Numbered from the stretch's first letter, positions 1 through 9,060 are shown. The stretch: 64,000 bases of DNA from Shewanella sp. 1CM18E (GCF_023161665.1 NZ_JALNTW010000017.1:28435-92434); one strand, 5' to 3'. The notes: a model not told the origin generated them from the letters alone. Numbers and translations: made by a program.

Positions 1-932
1 TGCTGATTTACATTAATTTTAGGCATGTAATCTGGGTTTAATTCAACGACCCAGCGGCCCTTTTTCTTGCTAACAGAGACGTCTGGGATCACGTATTCGT
101 CTTTGCTGCGAGCAATCGCTAATCCTGGTCTTGGATTAAGGGTTTGTATCAAAGTGATGGCTTCACGAAGCTCATCTTCCTTGAGCTTAGTTTTACGCAT
201 TAATTGCCTAAAATCACGGCCAGCAATTAAATCTAAATAGTCTTTTATTAATAATCGCGCGTTGTCGATATGCGGGGTTTCTGGTGCATATTGCGCTAAT
301 TGGATCAGTAAGCATTCACTTAGATTGCGTGCGGCAACGCCAATTGGATCAAAGTGTTGGATACGTTTTAGTACAGCTTCAACTTCGTCTAACTCAGTTT
401 CAGGATCGCCCATTGCTTCTAAAATATCATCGCAGCTTTGGGTCAAATAACCACGCTCATCAATAGCGTCGATAATCGCTGTCGCAATCGCAAGATCGTT
501 ATCTGAAAATGGGGTTAGATTTTTTTGCCACTCAAGATGTTCGTATAAGCCTTCGCTGGTTTCACCTTGAAAAGGCATATCATCTTCGCGGCTAACACCA
601 GAGCTTGAATTAGAAGAAACGGTGTAGACTTCATCCCAGGTCGTATCCATTGGTAGGTCGTCTGGCATAGAGTCTTGAGTTAATGCGTCGGAGGTTTCTA
701 CTGTGGCGCTATCTTGATTTTGGTTGACGTCATTTGAGGACGGGTCGTCAGTTTGATCCATATCGCCATCTGATTGCTCTTCGTCTAGTTCCAGTAATGG
801 ATTAGATTCTAATGCTTGTTGGATCTCTTGTTGCAGCTCTAAAGAAGACAATTGTAACAGGCGGATAGCCTGTTGCAATTGTGGAGTCATAGTGAGCTGC
901 TGACCCATTTTGAGCTGGAGTGACGCTTTCAT
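1..932 (-). CDS. rpoN: RNA polymerase sigma-54 factor RpoN (3' end outside window)
   Basis: Alternative sigma factor that directs RNA polymerase to -24/-12 promoters and needs an AAA+ activator. The reading frame begins at an ATG at 932 and stays open for 310 codons to the left edge. The product starts MKASLQLKMGQQLTMTPQLQ, the glutamine- and leucine-rich activator-interacting region I. A strongly acidic linker (residues about 50-120) follows, then the core-binding domain. The helix-turn-helix and RpoN box lie beyond the edge; the full family length is about 490 residues. It follows lptB on the same strand, the usual lptB-rpoN order. The gene is relevant here because a sigma-54-type promoter occurs near 40.6 kb. 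Confidence 0.95.
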   Translation of the reverse strand, partial: MKASLQLKMGQQLTMTPQLQQAIRLLQLSSLELQQEIQQALESNPLLELDEEQSDGDMDQTDDPSSNDVNQNQDSATVETSDALTQDSMPDDLPMDTTWDEVYTVSSNSSSGVSREDDMPFQGETSEGLYEHLEWQKNLTPFSDNDLAIATAIIDAIDERGYLTQSCDDILEAMGDPETELDEVEAVLKRIQHFDPIGVAARNLSECLLIQLAQYAPETPHIDNARLLIKDYLDLIAGRDFRQLMRKTKLKEDELREAITLIQTLNPRPGLAIARSKDEYVIPDVSVSKKKGRWVVELNPDYMPKINVNQ

Positions 933-1068
933 CGTACCGCTATTCCCTACACTGTAGTTAAACGTTAAAGCTGGCTGATCTAGCTAATAAAACTAAAAAA
1001 CTTAATACTTTGATTTTATTCTAAATAGTAATAGGTATTAAGTTTTAAGGTTTGAAACTGTGAATTAA

Positions 1069-1800
1069 CTATAGCCTGAATTGTTCACCTAAGTACACTG
1101 CTCGAACTTGCTGGTTGTCTAAGATCTCAGCGGGTGTGCCTTCGGCGATGAGATTTCCGTGACTAACGATATAAGCATGCTCACATACATCAAGTGTTTC
1201 ACGTACGTTGTGGTCAGTGATGAGTACACCTAGCCCACGACCTTTTAGTTGTTCGATAATCTTTTTAATATCGATAACTGAGATAGGGTCAACACCAGCA
1301 AAGGGTTCATCTAATAGAATGAACTTAGGATTTGCCGCTAATGCTCTAGCGATTTCTACGCGGCGTCGTTCACCACCCGACAGCGCCATACCTTGGCTAT
1401 CGCGAATGTGAGTGATGTGGAACTCTTCTAGTAGATGCTCAAGCTGTTCTTCACGTTGCTCATCATTGATATCACTACGAGTTTGCAATACAGCCATAAT
1501 GTTGTCGCGAACAGATAGCTTTCTGAAGATACTCGCTTCTTGTGGTAGGTAGCCGATACCTTTGCGGGCGCGTAAATGCATTGGATCTAAGGTGAGGTCG
1601 TCGTCATCGATAAAGATTTTACCTTTATCGCTTTGTACTAGGCCTACCACCATGTAGAAAGTTGTGGTTTTACCTGCACCGTTAGGGCCAAGCAAACCAA
1701 CGATCTGACCGGTTTTCACGGTTAAGCTAACATCTTGCACTACTGCACGGTTTTTGTAGCTTTTAGCAAGGTTGCTCGCTTTTAAGGTAATTTGGCTCAT
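1069..1800 (-). CDS. lptB: LPS export ABC transporter ATP-binding protein LptB
   Basis: Cytoplasmic ATPase of the LptB2FG transporter, which extracts lipopolysaccharide from the inner membrane and drives it across the periplasm. The 243-residue product has a Walker A (GPNGAGKTT, about residue 38), an ABC signature (LSGGERRR), a Walker B ending LLDEP and an H-loop histidine (ITDHNVRE). Length is normal for the family. Its start overlaps the lptA stop by one base (TAATG), indicating translational coupling. It is part of the minus-strand run kdsD-kdsC-lptC-lptA-lptB-rpoN. Confidence 0.97.
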   Translation of the reverse strand: MSQITLKASNLAKSYKNRAVVQDVSLTVKTGQIVGLLGPNGAGKTTTFYMVVGLVQSDKGKIFIDDDDLTLDPMHLRARKGIGYLPQEASIFRKLSVRDNIMAVLQTRSDINDEQREEQLEHLLEEFHITHIRDSQGMALSGGERRRVEIARALAANPKFILLDEPFAGVDPISVIDIKKIIEQLKGRGLGVLITDHNVRETLDVCEHAYIVSHGNLIAEGTPAEILDNQQVRAVYLGEQFRL

Positions 1801-2333
1801 TACTGTTCCTGTTTTACTGGCGTTTCAGATTTATCTTCCTGATAGGTTTCAGGCTGAATAATGGTGATAACTCTGTCATCGCCTTGGCCGGTACTTTCAG
1901 CAATAAGCTGTTGCTTGCTAATATTGTATTTGATGCGGTTACCGGTAACTTGACTACCATCTTGCTCAAGTGTTGCATCCCCAACCAAGGTTAGTGTACG
2001 CGTAGCGAGCTCGTAGCGGATCTCTTTCGCGCTTGCGGTTGCCGGGCGACCATCGTCCATTGTTTGGGTATATGTTGCTGGCTTGCCTGTTGCTACAAGG
2101 GTTTTCCCGCTTTTATCTGCTTTAGAAAATACCCGTAACTCGTCAGCATTCATCTTAATTGAACCTTGAGTCACCTCAACTGGGCCAAAGAAAATAACTT
2201 GGTTATTTTTGATATCAGCTTCTTGGCTCGCTGCTGCGATTTTTACTTCTTGCTCTAAGTCATCGACTTTAGCTACGGTGTTAAAACTAAGCAGGCAAAA
2301 AAGGCCGGCCAAAAGAGTGTGATTGTATTTCAT
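1800..2333 (-). CDS. lptA: LPS transport periplasmic protein LptA
   Basis: Periplasmic bridge protein whose beta-jellyroll (OstA-like) domains stack end to end to carry LPS from LptC to LptD. The 177-residue product has a Sec signal peptide (MKYNHTLLAGLFCLLSFNTVA), then a beta-rich domain with the typical segment beginning 'VIFFGPVEVTQGSIKMNADE'. The C-terminal tail is charged. It lies between lptC (65-bp gap) and lptB (1-bp overlap), matching the canonical operon. Confidence 0.95.
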   Translation of the reverse strand: MKYNHTLLAGLFCLLSFNTVAKVDDLEQEVKIAAASQEADIKNNQVIFFGPVEVTQGSIKMNADELRVFSKADKSGKTLVATGKPATYTQTMDDGRPATASAKEIRYELATRTLTLVGDATLEQDGSQVTGNRIKYNISKQQLIAESTGQGDDRVITIIQPETYQEDKSETPVKQEQ

Positions 2334-2398
2334 AGTGTCCTTCTACTCAGCTAAAACACTTTGTTAGCTGCGGTATATATATGTGCAATATTAGTGTA

Positions 2399-2956
2399 TT
2401 ACTTGGCCTCGTAGATCCCTTCTACTTGGCTGATTAGTTTTACACTTTGGGCATTCAGGTCGGCATAAAGCCCCATACCTTGAATGACAAATTCGTTGCC
2501 AGTGACGTGGATCATTTCATCAGATGTCATGATCATCGTATCGAGATCCAACTCGAGATAATTTGTACTTAATGTTTGGATCGGCTCTTCTGGGCTAATT
2601 GAATCGATAATAACATCGTTTTCTAAAGTTACCTTCCCCGTGATCTTATTATGGCTGCCTTTCGTGCTTTTTAGCTGCCACTGCGCTTGACCATCATCAG
2701 GGTAAATAAGGTAAACAGGATCAGTAAAGTAAGTCATGCTGGCACTGTCAAAGTGTTCCATGTGCTTAGCGGTTACTTCGCTGTTGATCAAGCCTTGCTC
2801 GTTATACTCAATGCTACGTAAGTCGTCGATGATATAGTCTGGGCGTTGGCTTACGTCGATATCTAGCGCTTCTTCGCTCTTTTTCGATTGCACTTGCCAA
2901 TATAAAAATAGCGCGGTGCCAAAAAATAGGATTATCGCTAGGGTAACGCGGTTCAT
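2399..2956 (-). CDS. lptC: LPS export protein LptC
   Basis: Bitopic inner-membrane protein that receives LPS from LptB2FG and passes it to LptA. The 185-residue product has one N-terminal membrane helix (about residues 4-22) followed by a periplasmic jellyroll domain. Its ATG overlaps the kdsC stop by four bases (ATGA), indicating coupling. The family is poorly conserved in sequence, so the call relies on topology, length and its position between kdsC and lptA. Confidence 0.93.
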   Translation of the reverse strand: MNRVTLAIILFFGTALFLYWQVQSKKSEEALDIDVSQRPDYIIDDLRSIEYNEQGLINSEVTAKHMEHFDSASMTYFTDPVYLIYPDDGQAQWQLKSTKGSHNKITGKVTLENDVIIDSISPEEPIQTLSTNYLELDLDTMIMTSDEMIHVTGNEFVIQGMGLYADLNAQSVKLISQVEGIYEAK

Positions 2957-3504
2957 ATACTCATCCCGTGGGCTGACTCAAACTTATTTTGGCTTAAAAG
3001 CAACAAGTCTGTTAGTTCGCGCAGTGCTCCGTGACCACCTTTAATGTGAGTGGTCATTTTAGCGTGTTGTTTTACATATGGGTGACCGTCGGCGACACAT
3101 ACAGATAAGCCAACCTGCTGCATAACGGGTAAGTCGACCATGTCATCACCAATGTAGGCCACTTCTTCTGGACTCACATTGTAAAGCGATAGCAATTCTT
3201 TATAAGGCGCTAGCTTATCATCAACACCTTGATAAATATGGGTCACACCCAGTGCGGTAAACCTATCTTCAACAATTTGCGACTTACGCCCAGTAATGAT
3301 GGCAACGTGAATATCACTCGATAGCACTGAACGCACGCCGTAGCCGTCACGAGTATGGAAGGTTTTAAGCTCTTCGCCACTATTGCTCATGTAAACAAGG
3401 CCGTCGGAGAACACGCCATCAACATCACAGATAAGCAGTTTTATTTTACTTGCAGCTAGCCAAACATCATCGCTTATTGGGCCGTAAAATCCTTGGTGAG
3501 ACAT
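2953..3504 (-). CDS. kdsC: 3-deoxy-D-manno-octulosonate 8-phosphate phosphatase KdsC
   Basis: Cytosolic HAD-superfamily phosphatase that converts Kdo-8-phosphate to Kdo for lipid A-core assembly. HAD motif I is clear (CDVDGVFSDG, about residues 26-35). The threonine motif (ITGRKSQ) and the late acidic motif (YIGDDMVDLPV) follow in order. At 183 residues it is a normal cap-less, tetramer-forming KdsC. It follows kdsD after one intervening base and overlaps lptC by 4 bp. Confidence 0.96.
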   Translation of the reverse strand: MSHQGFYGPISDDVWLAASKIKLLICDVDGVFSDGLVYMSNSGEELKTFHTRDGYGVRSVLSSDIHVAIITGRKSQIVEDRFTALGVTHIYQGVDDKLAPYKELLSLYNVSPEEVAYIGDDMVDLPVMQQVGLSVCVADGHPYVKQHAKMTTHIKGGHGALRELTDLLLLSQNKFESAHGMSI

Positions 3505-3505
3505 A

Positions 3506-4483
3506 TTAAATTACTCCTGCTTTAACCATATCGAGCATATTTAATGCGCCTACAGGCTGTTGTTGTTCATTAATCACAATTAAGCCATTAATACTTTTAG
3601 TATCCATGACTTTTAAGGCTTCTGCTGCCAATATATTGTCTGTAATAGTAACGCAGCCTTTAGTCATCACATCAGCGATTGAAGTGGTTCTTAAGTTTAC
3701 ATCTGCATCGATTACGCGGCGTAAATCACCATCAGTAAAAATACCCACTAAGGTATCGCTATCATCAACAACAGCTGTCATGCCTAAGCCTTTTTTAGAG
3801 ATTTCATATAGCGCATCGGTAATGCAGATATTGTCTCTAACACTAGGTAGGCCATCACCTTTATGCATCACATCACTGACTTTTAATAATAGCTTTCGAC
3901 CTAAGCTGCCACCAGGGTGAGACAGAGCAAAGTCATCTTGAGTAAAGCCACGAGCTTGCAGCAGTGCCACGGCGAGGGCATCACCCATCACCAGTGTTGC
4001 AGTGGTGCTTGATGTTGGCGCAAGTCCAAGGGGGCAAGCCTCTTCTGGCACTTCAATACACAAGTGTAGTTGTGCAAGTTTTGCCATGCTTGAGTCTGGT
4101 TTACCCGTTACAGAAATCAGCGGTAAGCCCATGCGTTTTATTACGGGCAATAAGGTCAAAATCTCGCTGGCTTCGCCGGAGTTTGAAATTGCCAGTACGA
4201 TATCGTTTTCACTTAGAACACCTAAATCACCGTGGCTGGCTTCACCTGGATGAACAAAAAAAGCCGGTGTGCCGGTGCTAGCCAAAGTAGCTGAAATTTT
4301 GTTGCCTATATGACCAGATTTGCCCATGCCCATCACAATCACTTTACCCGTGCATTGCAAGATTAATTGGCATGCTTGAGCAAATGCTGAAGAGTCGACG
4401 TACTGGTACAAGTTATCGAGTGCTCGTTTCTCTATATCGATAACTTTAGTGCCCCATTGGCGTAGTTGATTTTCATCTACCAT
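3506..4483 (-). CDS. kdsD: D-arabinose 5-phosphate isomerase KdsD
   Basis: Interconverts ribulose 5-phosphate and arabinose 5-phosphate, the first step toward Kdo. The 325-residue protein has an N-terminal SIS sugar-isomerase domain (GMGKSGHIGNKISATLASTG around residue 52, then the HPGEASHGDLG segment). Two C-terminal CBS domains follow (about residues 205-325). This is the standard architecture and length. It heads the tight kdsD-kdsC-lptCAB cluster and follows yrbG by about 42 bp, so all are probably co-transcribed. Confidence 0.96.
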   Translation of the reverse strand: MVDENQLRQWGTKVIDIEKRALDNLYQYVDSSAFAQACQLILQCTGKVIVMGMGKSGHIGNKISATLASTGTPAFFVHPGEASHGDLGVLSENDIVLAISNSGEASEILTLLPVIKRMGLPLISVTGKPDSSMAKLAQLHLCIEVPEEACPLGLAPTSSTTATLVMGDALAVALLQARGFTQDDFALSHPGGSLGRKLLLKVSDVMHKGDGLPSVRDNICITDALYEISKKGLGMTAVVDDSDTLVGIFTDGDLRRVIDADVNLRTTSIADVMTKGCVTITDNILAAEALKVMDTKSINGLIVINEQQQPVGALNMLDMVKAGVI

Positions 4484-4525
4484 TTCTTGGTCTCTCTTTA
4501 AACTGCTTGGCCTCTTGTCCTGAGA

Positions 4526-5485
4526 TTAAGATAGGAACAGGAGTGCTTGGTATGCAATAAATGTAATAAGTAATACTACGCCATGCCAAGGCTTTAGCTG
4601 CTTAGCACGTCCTGATAGCAAAATAAGAACCGCTAATGCGCTGCTCGTGGCAAGCACCATATAAAAATCACGTGTACTCGCCGCAGCATCAACTGCGCCA
4701 GGCGCGATGATACCAGGTATAGCAAGTACCGCTAAAATATTGAATAAGTTTGAACCAACAATGTTACCGATAGCAAGGTCATCTTCCTTTTTTAAGACTC
4801 CTGCCACACAAGCTGCAAGTTCAGGCAAACTAGTGCCCACCGCAATAATGGTTAGTCCAATGACTAAATCGGATAAATGGTAGGCTTTAGCGATTCCAAC
4901 AGCACCTTGTACCATCCAGTCTGCTGAAAGTGGCAATAATACCATGCCCACAACCAGCCAAAAAATCGCTTTAGCAGTTGGTACGTCTGCTGGGATCTCT
5001 TCTGCGGCTTCTTCGGCTAATGCATCACGGTTTTTACTATGAAGGCCGTGCCAAATGAGATACCCCATCAGCGCAATGAATAGCACTAATAGGCTAATAC
5101 CTTCAACGCGAGTTAAAAAGCCATCGTAAAGAAAATAGCCGACAATTAGTGTTGCCACCAACATCATTGGAATTTCACGTTTAAGCGTTTGTGAACTTAC
5201 CGAGATTGCACCAAGTAGCGCAGTAATACCAAGAATTAGGGTGATATTTGCGATGTTAGAACCGAGAACGTTACCAATTGCAGTGTCAGTCATGCCCTCT
5301 AGCGAAGCTGTTGCCGCAACAAACATTTCTGGTGCTGAACTACCCATGGCAACAATCGTTAGTCCGATTAGCATTGGCGGTAAACCAAGGTTGCGAGCAA
5401 AAGCGGCTGCGCCGTAAACAAACTTATCGGCACTCCAAACTAGGGCACCTAAACCGGCGACTAACAAAAAAATATTAAATAACAT
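4526..5485 (-). CDS. yrbG: CaCA-family calcium/sodium antiporter YrbG
   Basis: Inner-membrane cation/Ca2+ exchanger with about ten membrane helices. The 319-residue protein holds the two inverted alpha repeats of the family: GSSAPEMFVAATASLEG with GNVLGSNIANI in the first half, and GTSLPELAACVAGVLK with GNIVGSNLFNI in the second. An acidic cytoplasmic loop (about residues 155-170) separates the halves. It is the first minus-strand gene of the kds-lpt cluster and is divergent from mlaF, the same arrangement as in E. coli. The physiological substrate is unproven. Confidence 0.93.
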   Translation of the reverse strand: MLFNIFLLVAGLGALVWSADKFVYGAAAFARNLGLPPMLIGLTIVAMGSSAPEMFVAATASLEGMTDTAIGNVLGSNIANITLILGITALLGAISVSSQTLKREIPMMLVATLIVGYFLYDGFLTRVEGISLLVLFIALMGYLIWHGLHSKNRDALAEEAAEEIPADVPTAKAIFWLVVGMVLLPLSADWMVQGAVGIAKAYHLSDLVIGLTIIAVGTSLPELAACVAGVLKKEDDLAIGNIVGSNLFNILAVLAIPGIIAPGAVDAAASTRDFYMVLATSSALAVLILLSGRAKQLKPWHGVVLLITFIAYQALLFLS

Positions 5486-5609
5486 CGATTCTTAGTATTT
5501 GTGGGTATAACGGCGTATTTTCGCTGTAATTGAAGAAAAATGAAAGTATTGCTGTGAGATAGTCTTGATTTGGTTGTACCTATAAGGTCAATTACGTACA
5601 ATTTCTCCC

Positions 5610-5624
5610 TTTCCGGTACGGAAA
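5610..5624. promoter_or_regulatory. Perfect inverted repeat upstream of mlaF
   Basis: TTTCCG-GTA-CGGAAA forms perfect 6-bp arms about a 3-bp centre. It lies 39 bp before the mlaF ATG in the divergent yrbG/mlaF intergenic region. It has no T-run, so a terminator is unlikely; a dimeric regulator site is possible. The binding protein is unknown. Confidence 0.35.
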
Positions 5625-5663
5625 ATGGATGTTTCCACAATATATTAAATGCAGGGTACTTGC

Positions 5664-6476
5664 ATGACACATACCTCGAAAACATTGGTTGAAATCCAAA
5701 ATATGGCCTTTAGCCGCGGTGAGCATGTCATTTATGAAGATGTTAGCCTGTCGATCCCTCAAGGAAAGGTTACCGCAATCATGGGGCCTAGCGGGATAGG
5801 CAAAACTACGCTGTTAAAATTGATTGGTGGTCAGCTAACGCCAGATAGTGGCGTGGTGTTATTCGACGGTATTGATGTACACAAGTGCAATCGTAATGAG
5901 CTTTTTGCACTACGAAAGCGTATGAGTATGCTGTTTCAAAGTGGCGCACTTTTTACCGATATGAATGTATTCGATAATGTGGCCTTTGCACTTCGAGAAC
6001 ATTCTGGTCTGCCTGAAGCGATTATCAGAAAAATCGTATTAATGAAGCTTGAAGCTGTGGGGTTGAGAGGTGCTGCCCAGTTAATGCCTACGGAGCTTTC
6101 TGGCGGTATGCAGCGCCGAGCGGCACTGGCGAGAGCAATTGCATTAGAGCCGGAAATGATCCTTTATGATGAGCCGTTTACTGGGCAAGATCCTATTTCT
6201 ATGGGAGTGCTAGTTAAGCTTATTCGAGAGCTTTCTGACGCATTAAACCTCACATCAGTTGTCGTGTCTCATGATGTAACAGAGGTACTTGGAATTGCGG
6301 ACTATGTTTATGTGCTAGCAGATAAACGTATTATTGCTCATGGTACCCCTGAAGAGCTGCGATTAGCGGATAATCCGCAGTTAAAACAGTTTATTGGTGG
6401 TGAGCCTGATGGCCCAGTGCCTTTCCATTATCCGGCTGCAGATTATAAGAAGGAACTTCTCAGTGAGCTTGATTGA
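5664..6476 (+). CDS. mlaF: Phospholipid ABC transporter ATP-binding protein MlaF
   Basis: ATPase of the MlaFEDB complex, which handles phospholipids between the outer and inner membranes to preserve outer-membrane asymmetry. The 270-residue product has Walker A (GPSGIGKTTLLKL), Q-loop (LFQSGALF), signature LSGGMQRRAALARA, Walker B (ILYDEPFTGQDP) and H-loop (VVSHD). I chose the ATG at 5664 because AGGG lies 7 bp upstream; an ATG at 5649 has no ribosome-binding site. Its 3' end overlaps mlaE by 14 bp. Confidence 0.95.
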   Translation: MTHTSKTLVEIQNMAFSRGEHVIYEDVSLSIPQGKVTAIMGPSGIGKTTLLKLIGGQLTPDSGVVLFDGIDVHKCNRNELFALRKRMSMLFQSGALFTDMNVFDNVAFALREHSGLPEAIIRKIVLMKLEAVGLRGAAQLMPTELSGGMQRRAALARAIALEPEMILYDEPFTGQDPISMGVLVKLIRELSDALNLTSVVVSHDVTEVLGIADYVYVLADKRIIAHGTPEELRLADNPQLKQFIGGEPDGPVPFHYPAADYKKELLSELD

Positions 6477-7248
6477 TCAGGTTGCTCGTCTTGGGCGCAG
6501 TGCTATTGATTTAGTAATTGGCTTAGGCAAAGCCGGTTTAATGCTGTGGGGAGCGATAGCGCATCGACCTCGTTTTCGTAAAGGTACGCCGTTACTGATA
6601 AAGCAATTGTATGTTATTGGCGTACAGTCGATGGTGATTATCATCGTCTCGGGCTTGTTTATTGGTATGGTATTGGCATTGCAGGGCTATAATATTCTTG
6701 TTGGCTTTGGTACCGAAGAAAGTCTTGGCCCGATGGTGGCATTGAGCTTATTACGAGAATTAGGCCCAGTGGTAACTGCGCTGCTCTTTGCTGGACGTGC
6801 AGGTTCTGCACTGACTGCAGAGCTAGGATTGATGAAAAGTACCGAGCAGTTATCTAGTCTTGAGATGATGGCCGTTGATCCACTTAGGCAGATTATTGCA
6901 CCAAGATTTTGGGCTGGGGTGATAAGCCTGCCTTTGCTCGCACTGATGTTTACCGCAGTAGGCATCTATGGTGGCCACCTTGTTGGTGTTGAGTGGAAAG
7001 GAATTGATAGCGGTAGTTTTTGGTCGATTTTACAAGCCTCTGTTGAATGGCGCCAAGATATTGTTAACTGCATGATTAAAAGCTTTTTGTTTGCAATCGT
7101 TGTCACTTGGATTGCGCTATACCGCGGTTATCATGTGACGCCAAACCCTGAAGGGATCAGTCGAGCGACAACGCAAACCGTAGTGCAATCTAGCCTAGCC
7201 GTGTTGGCGTTAGACTTCTTACTGACGGCGATGATGTTTGGCCAGTAA
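6463..7248 (+). CDS. mlaE: Phospholipid ABC transporter permease MlaE
   Basis: Inner-membrane permease of the Mla system, 261 residues with about five or six hydrophobic segments and the conserved MlaE core (GFGTEESLGPMVALSLLREL, then GRAGSALTAELG). The start is GTG at 6463: AAGGA lies 8 bp upstream and the resulting MSLIDQ N-terminus gives the family length of about 260. Longer in-frame extensions read back through mlaF and are unlikely. The 14-bp overlap with mlaF implies translational coupling. Confidence 0.94.
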   Translation: MSLIDQVARLGRSAIDLVIGLGKAGLMLWGAIAHRPRFRKGTPLLIKQLYVIGVQSMVIIIVSGLFIGMVLALQGYNILVGFGTEESLGPMVALSLLRELGPVVTALLFAGRAGSALTAELGLMKSTEQLSSLEMMAVDPLRQIIAPRFWAGVISLPLLALMFTAVGIYGGHLVGVEWKGIDSGSFWSILQASVEWRQDIVNCMIKSFLFAIVVTWIALYRGYHVTPNPEGISRATTQTVVQSSLAVLALDFLLTAMMFGQ

Positions 7249-7321
7249 TTTATGGGGATGCAGGGAAAGACCTCGTCGTTAATTATTGTTTAGATTTATT
7301 GAATAGAGTGGTAAATGAGTT

Positions 7322-7792
7322 ATGTTGACAAGGAAGATTGAGATTTTAGTTGGTCTATTTTTATTGTCTGGGCTAGCAGCGTTTTTAGTTTTGGTGTTTA
7401 ACGTTGCTAATGTTGAAGTAAAAACAGGCGATAGCAGTTACACGTTACACGCTAAATTTAGTAATATTGGCGGCTTAAAAGTGCGCTCACCTGTTAAAGT
7501 GGGTGGCGTGGTCGTTGGGCGTGTTAGTGCTATCAACCTAGATCCTGAAAAGCTTGTGCCAGTTGTCAGTATTGCAATGGATAAGCGTTACCACTATTTT
7601 CCAGAAACAAGCACATTATCGATCCTTACATCAGGTTTACTTGGTGAGCAGTTTTTAGGGTTAACCCCAGGGTTTATGGACGACGACATCGAGTTATTAG
7701 TTGATGGGGACAGTATTGAAGATACCCATTCAGCATTAGTTTTAGAGGAGCTGATCGGGCAGTTCTTATATAGCATGGGTTCAAAGGATTAA
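7322..7792 (+). CDS. mlaD: MCE-domain lipid-binding protein MlaD
   Basis: Membrane-anchored hexameric MCE protein that forms the lipid channel over MlaE. The 156-residue product has an N-terminal transmembrane helix (about residues 5-27), then one MCE domain with VRSPVKVGGVVVGRVSAI and LTSGLLGEQFLGL. It is slightly shorter than E. coli MlaD at the C-terminus. A 73-bp gap separates it from mlaE. No strong Shine-Dalgarno is visible at the chosen ATG, but no better start exists. Confidence 0.93.
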   Translation: MLTRKIEILVGLFLLSGLAAFLVLVFNVANVEVKTGDSSYTLHAKFSNIGGLKVRSPVKVGGVVVGRVSAINLDPEKLVPVVSIAMDKRYHYFPETSTLSILTSGLLGEQFLGLTPGFMDDDIELLVDGDSIEDTHSALVLEELIGQFLYSMGSKD

Positions 7793-7824
7793 CCTTTTCA
7801 GGATGAGCAGTAGGGGATTTAGGT

Positions 7825-8475
7825 ATGTTTAAAGGTTTATATCGTCACATTGTATTAGCTGTTGTAGCGCTATTTAGTATTGGCGCTCAGGCTGCAGAAG
7901 CTGAAATCGATCAAAGCAACCCGTATACTCTGGTTGAGCAAGTTGCCAATAAGACTTTTGCTCGCTTTCATAAGGATGAAAAGCTGATTGCTGAAAATCC
8001 TGATCATCTAAAAGTGATTGTGACTGAAGAATTGATGCCGTATATCGATTACAAATACGCATCGTACAAGGTATTAGGGCAATATTTGCGTGATACCAGC
8101 AAAGATCAGCGTGGACGCTTTGTTGAAGCCTTTAGAGGCTATTTAATTTCCACTTATGCGCAAGCATTTACTGAATATACAGATCAAACTGTTGAATACG
8201 GCAAGGCGCAGGACTTTTCAGGTGAAAAGTTTGCTAACGTGTATGTACAAGTTGTCGAGCAAGGTAGACCTGCGATTAAATTGCAATTCAAAGCGCGCCG
8301 TTTGAAAGATGGTAACTGGAAGGCATTTGACCTAGTAGCTGAAGGTGTAAGCTTATTGTCTTCAAAGCAATCTGAAATTACTAATCTGGTCCGTCAACAA
8401 GGGATTGAATCTGTAATTGATATGCTTAATGAACGTACCGCAAAACATATCGATTTGCCGTCGGCTGAGAAGTAA
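7825..8475 (+). CDS. mlaC: Periplasmic phospholipid-binding protein MlaC
   Basis: Soluble shuttle that carries phospholipid between the outer-membrane MlaA complex and MlaFEDB. The 216-residue product begins with a Sec signal peptide (MFKGLYRHIVLAVVALFSIGAQAAEA), then the MlaC/Ttg2 fold with the FRGYLISTYAQAF segment typical of the family. Gene order mlaF-E-D-C-B is intact. MlaA is not in this window. Confidence 0.94.
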   Translation: MFKGLYRHIVLAVVALFSIGAQAAEAEIDQSNPYTLVEQVANKTFARFHKDEKLIAENPDHLKVIVTEELMPYIDYKYASYKVLGQYLRDTSKDQRGRFVEAFRGYLISTYAQAFTEYTDQTVEYGKAQDFSGEKFANVYVQVVEQGRPAIKLQFKARRLKDGNWKAFDLVAEGVSLLSSKQSEITNLVRQQGIESVIDMLNERTAKHIDLPSAEK

Positions 8476-8480
8476 AGCTC

Positions 8481-8774
8481 GTGGCCGAATTTAAACAACA
8501 AGGGAATACTTGTATTGTTTCTGGTCAATTAGATCAACAAGCGGTACGCAGTCTATGGAATGGGCGCGACAGTATTTTAGCGACAGAAACCTCTGCTTTG
8601 CAGCTTTCTGAGATTGAATATTGTGACAGTGCTGGCGTGGCATTTTTACTCGAGTTAGTCGGTATATATGCCGCCAAGGGCGTGAGCCTTAAGTTAGTCT
8701 CACCTTCAGAGCAGCTTAAGAAATTTATAATATTGTATGATTTAAACGACTTCTTTATTGAAGAAGCTAAGTAA
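8481..8774 (+). CDS. mlaB: STAS-domain protein MlaB
   Basis: Cytoplasmic STAS-domain subunit that binds MlaF and stabilises the MlaFEDB transporter. The 97-residue protein has the STAS core with YCDSAGVAFLLEL, whose serine matches the conserved STAS serine/threonine. It starts with GTG at 8481, five bases after the mlaC stop, and no in-frame ATG gives a full domain. Length is normal. Confidence 0.92.
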   Translation: MAEFKQQGNTCIVSGQLDQQAVRSLWNGRDSILATETSALQLSEIEYCDSAGVAFLLELVGIYAAKGVSLKLVSPSEQLKKFIILYDLNDFFIEEAK

Positions 8775-8787
8775 GGTGAATAGTTCC

Positions 8788-9039
8788 ATGGAATGCAAAG
8801 AAATTGAAACCATCCTTTTAGAATCGCTTTCTTTAGAGGAAGTTAAAGTGACCCAAGAAGGGACACATTACAAAATTATTGCAGTAGGAGAGTGCTTTGA
8901 CGGTATGGGACGAGTCAAGCAACAACAGACTATTTACGGCCCATTAATGGCTCACATTACCAGTGGTGAGCTACACGCAATTACGATTAATGCATTCACG
9001 CCAACACAATGGAAGCGTGAAAAAGTCTTTAATATGTAA
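8788..9039 (+). CDS. ibaG: BolA-family protein IbaG
   Basis: Small BolA-like protein (83 residues). Relatives bind monothiol glutaredoxins and [2Fe-2S] clusters, and IbaG is linked to acid stress. The BolA signature is present: CFDGMGRVKQQQTIYGPL, then the histidine-bearing LHAITINAFTP. The ATG at 8788 has AAGGTG 9 bp upstream; a longer reading from a TTG inside mlaB is unlikely. It sits between mlaB and murA as in E. coli (yrbA). Confidence 0.93.
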   Translation: MECKEIETILLESLSLEEVKVTQEGTHYKIIAVGECFDGMGRVKQQQTIYGPLMAHITSGELHAITINAFTPTQWKREKVFNM

Positions 9040-9060
9040 GTGCGGATTTAGAGAGTTAAA

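Noticed and set aside
3964..4281. Plus-strand open frames within kdsD
   Set aside because: Antisense shadows of a clear gene with no ribosome-binding site or recognisable domains.
5649..5663. Earlier ATG for mlaF
   Set aside because: No ribosome-binding site upstream, whereas the ATG at 5664 has AGGG at good spacing.
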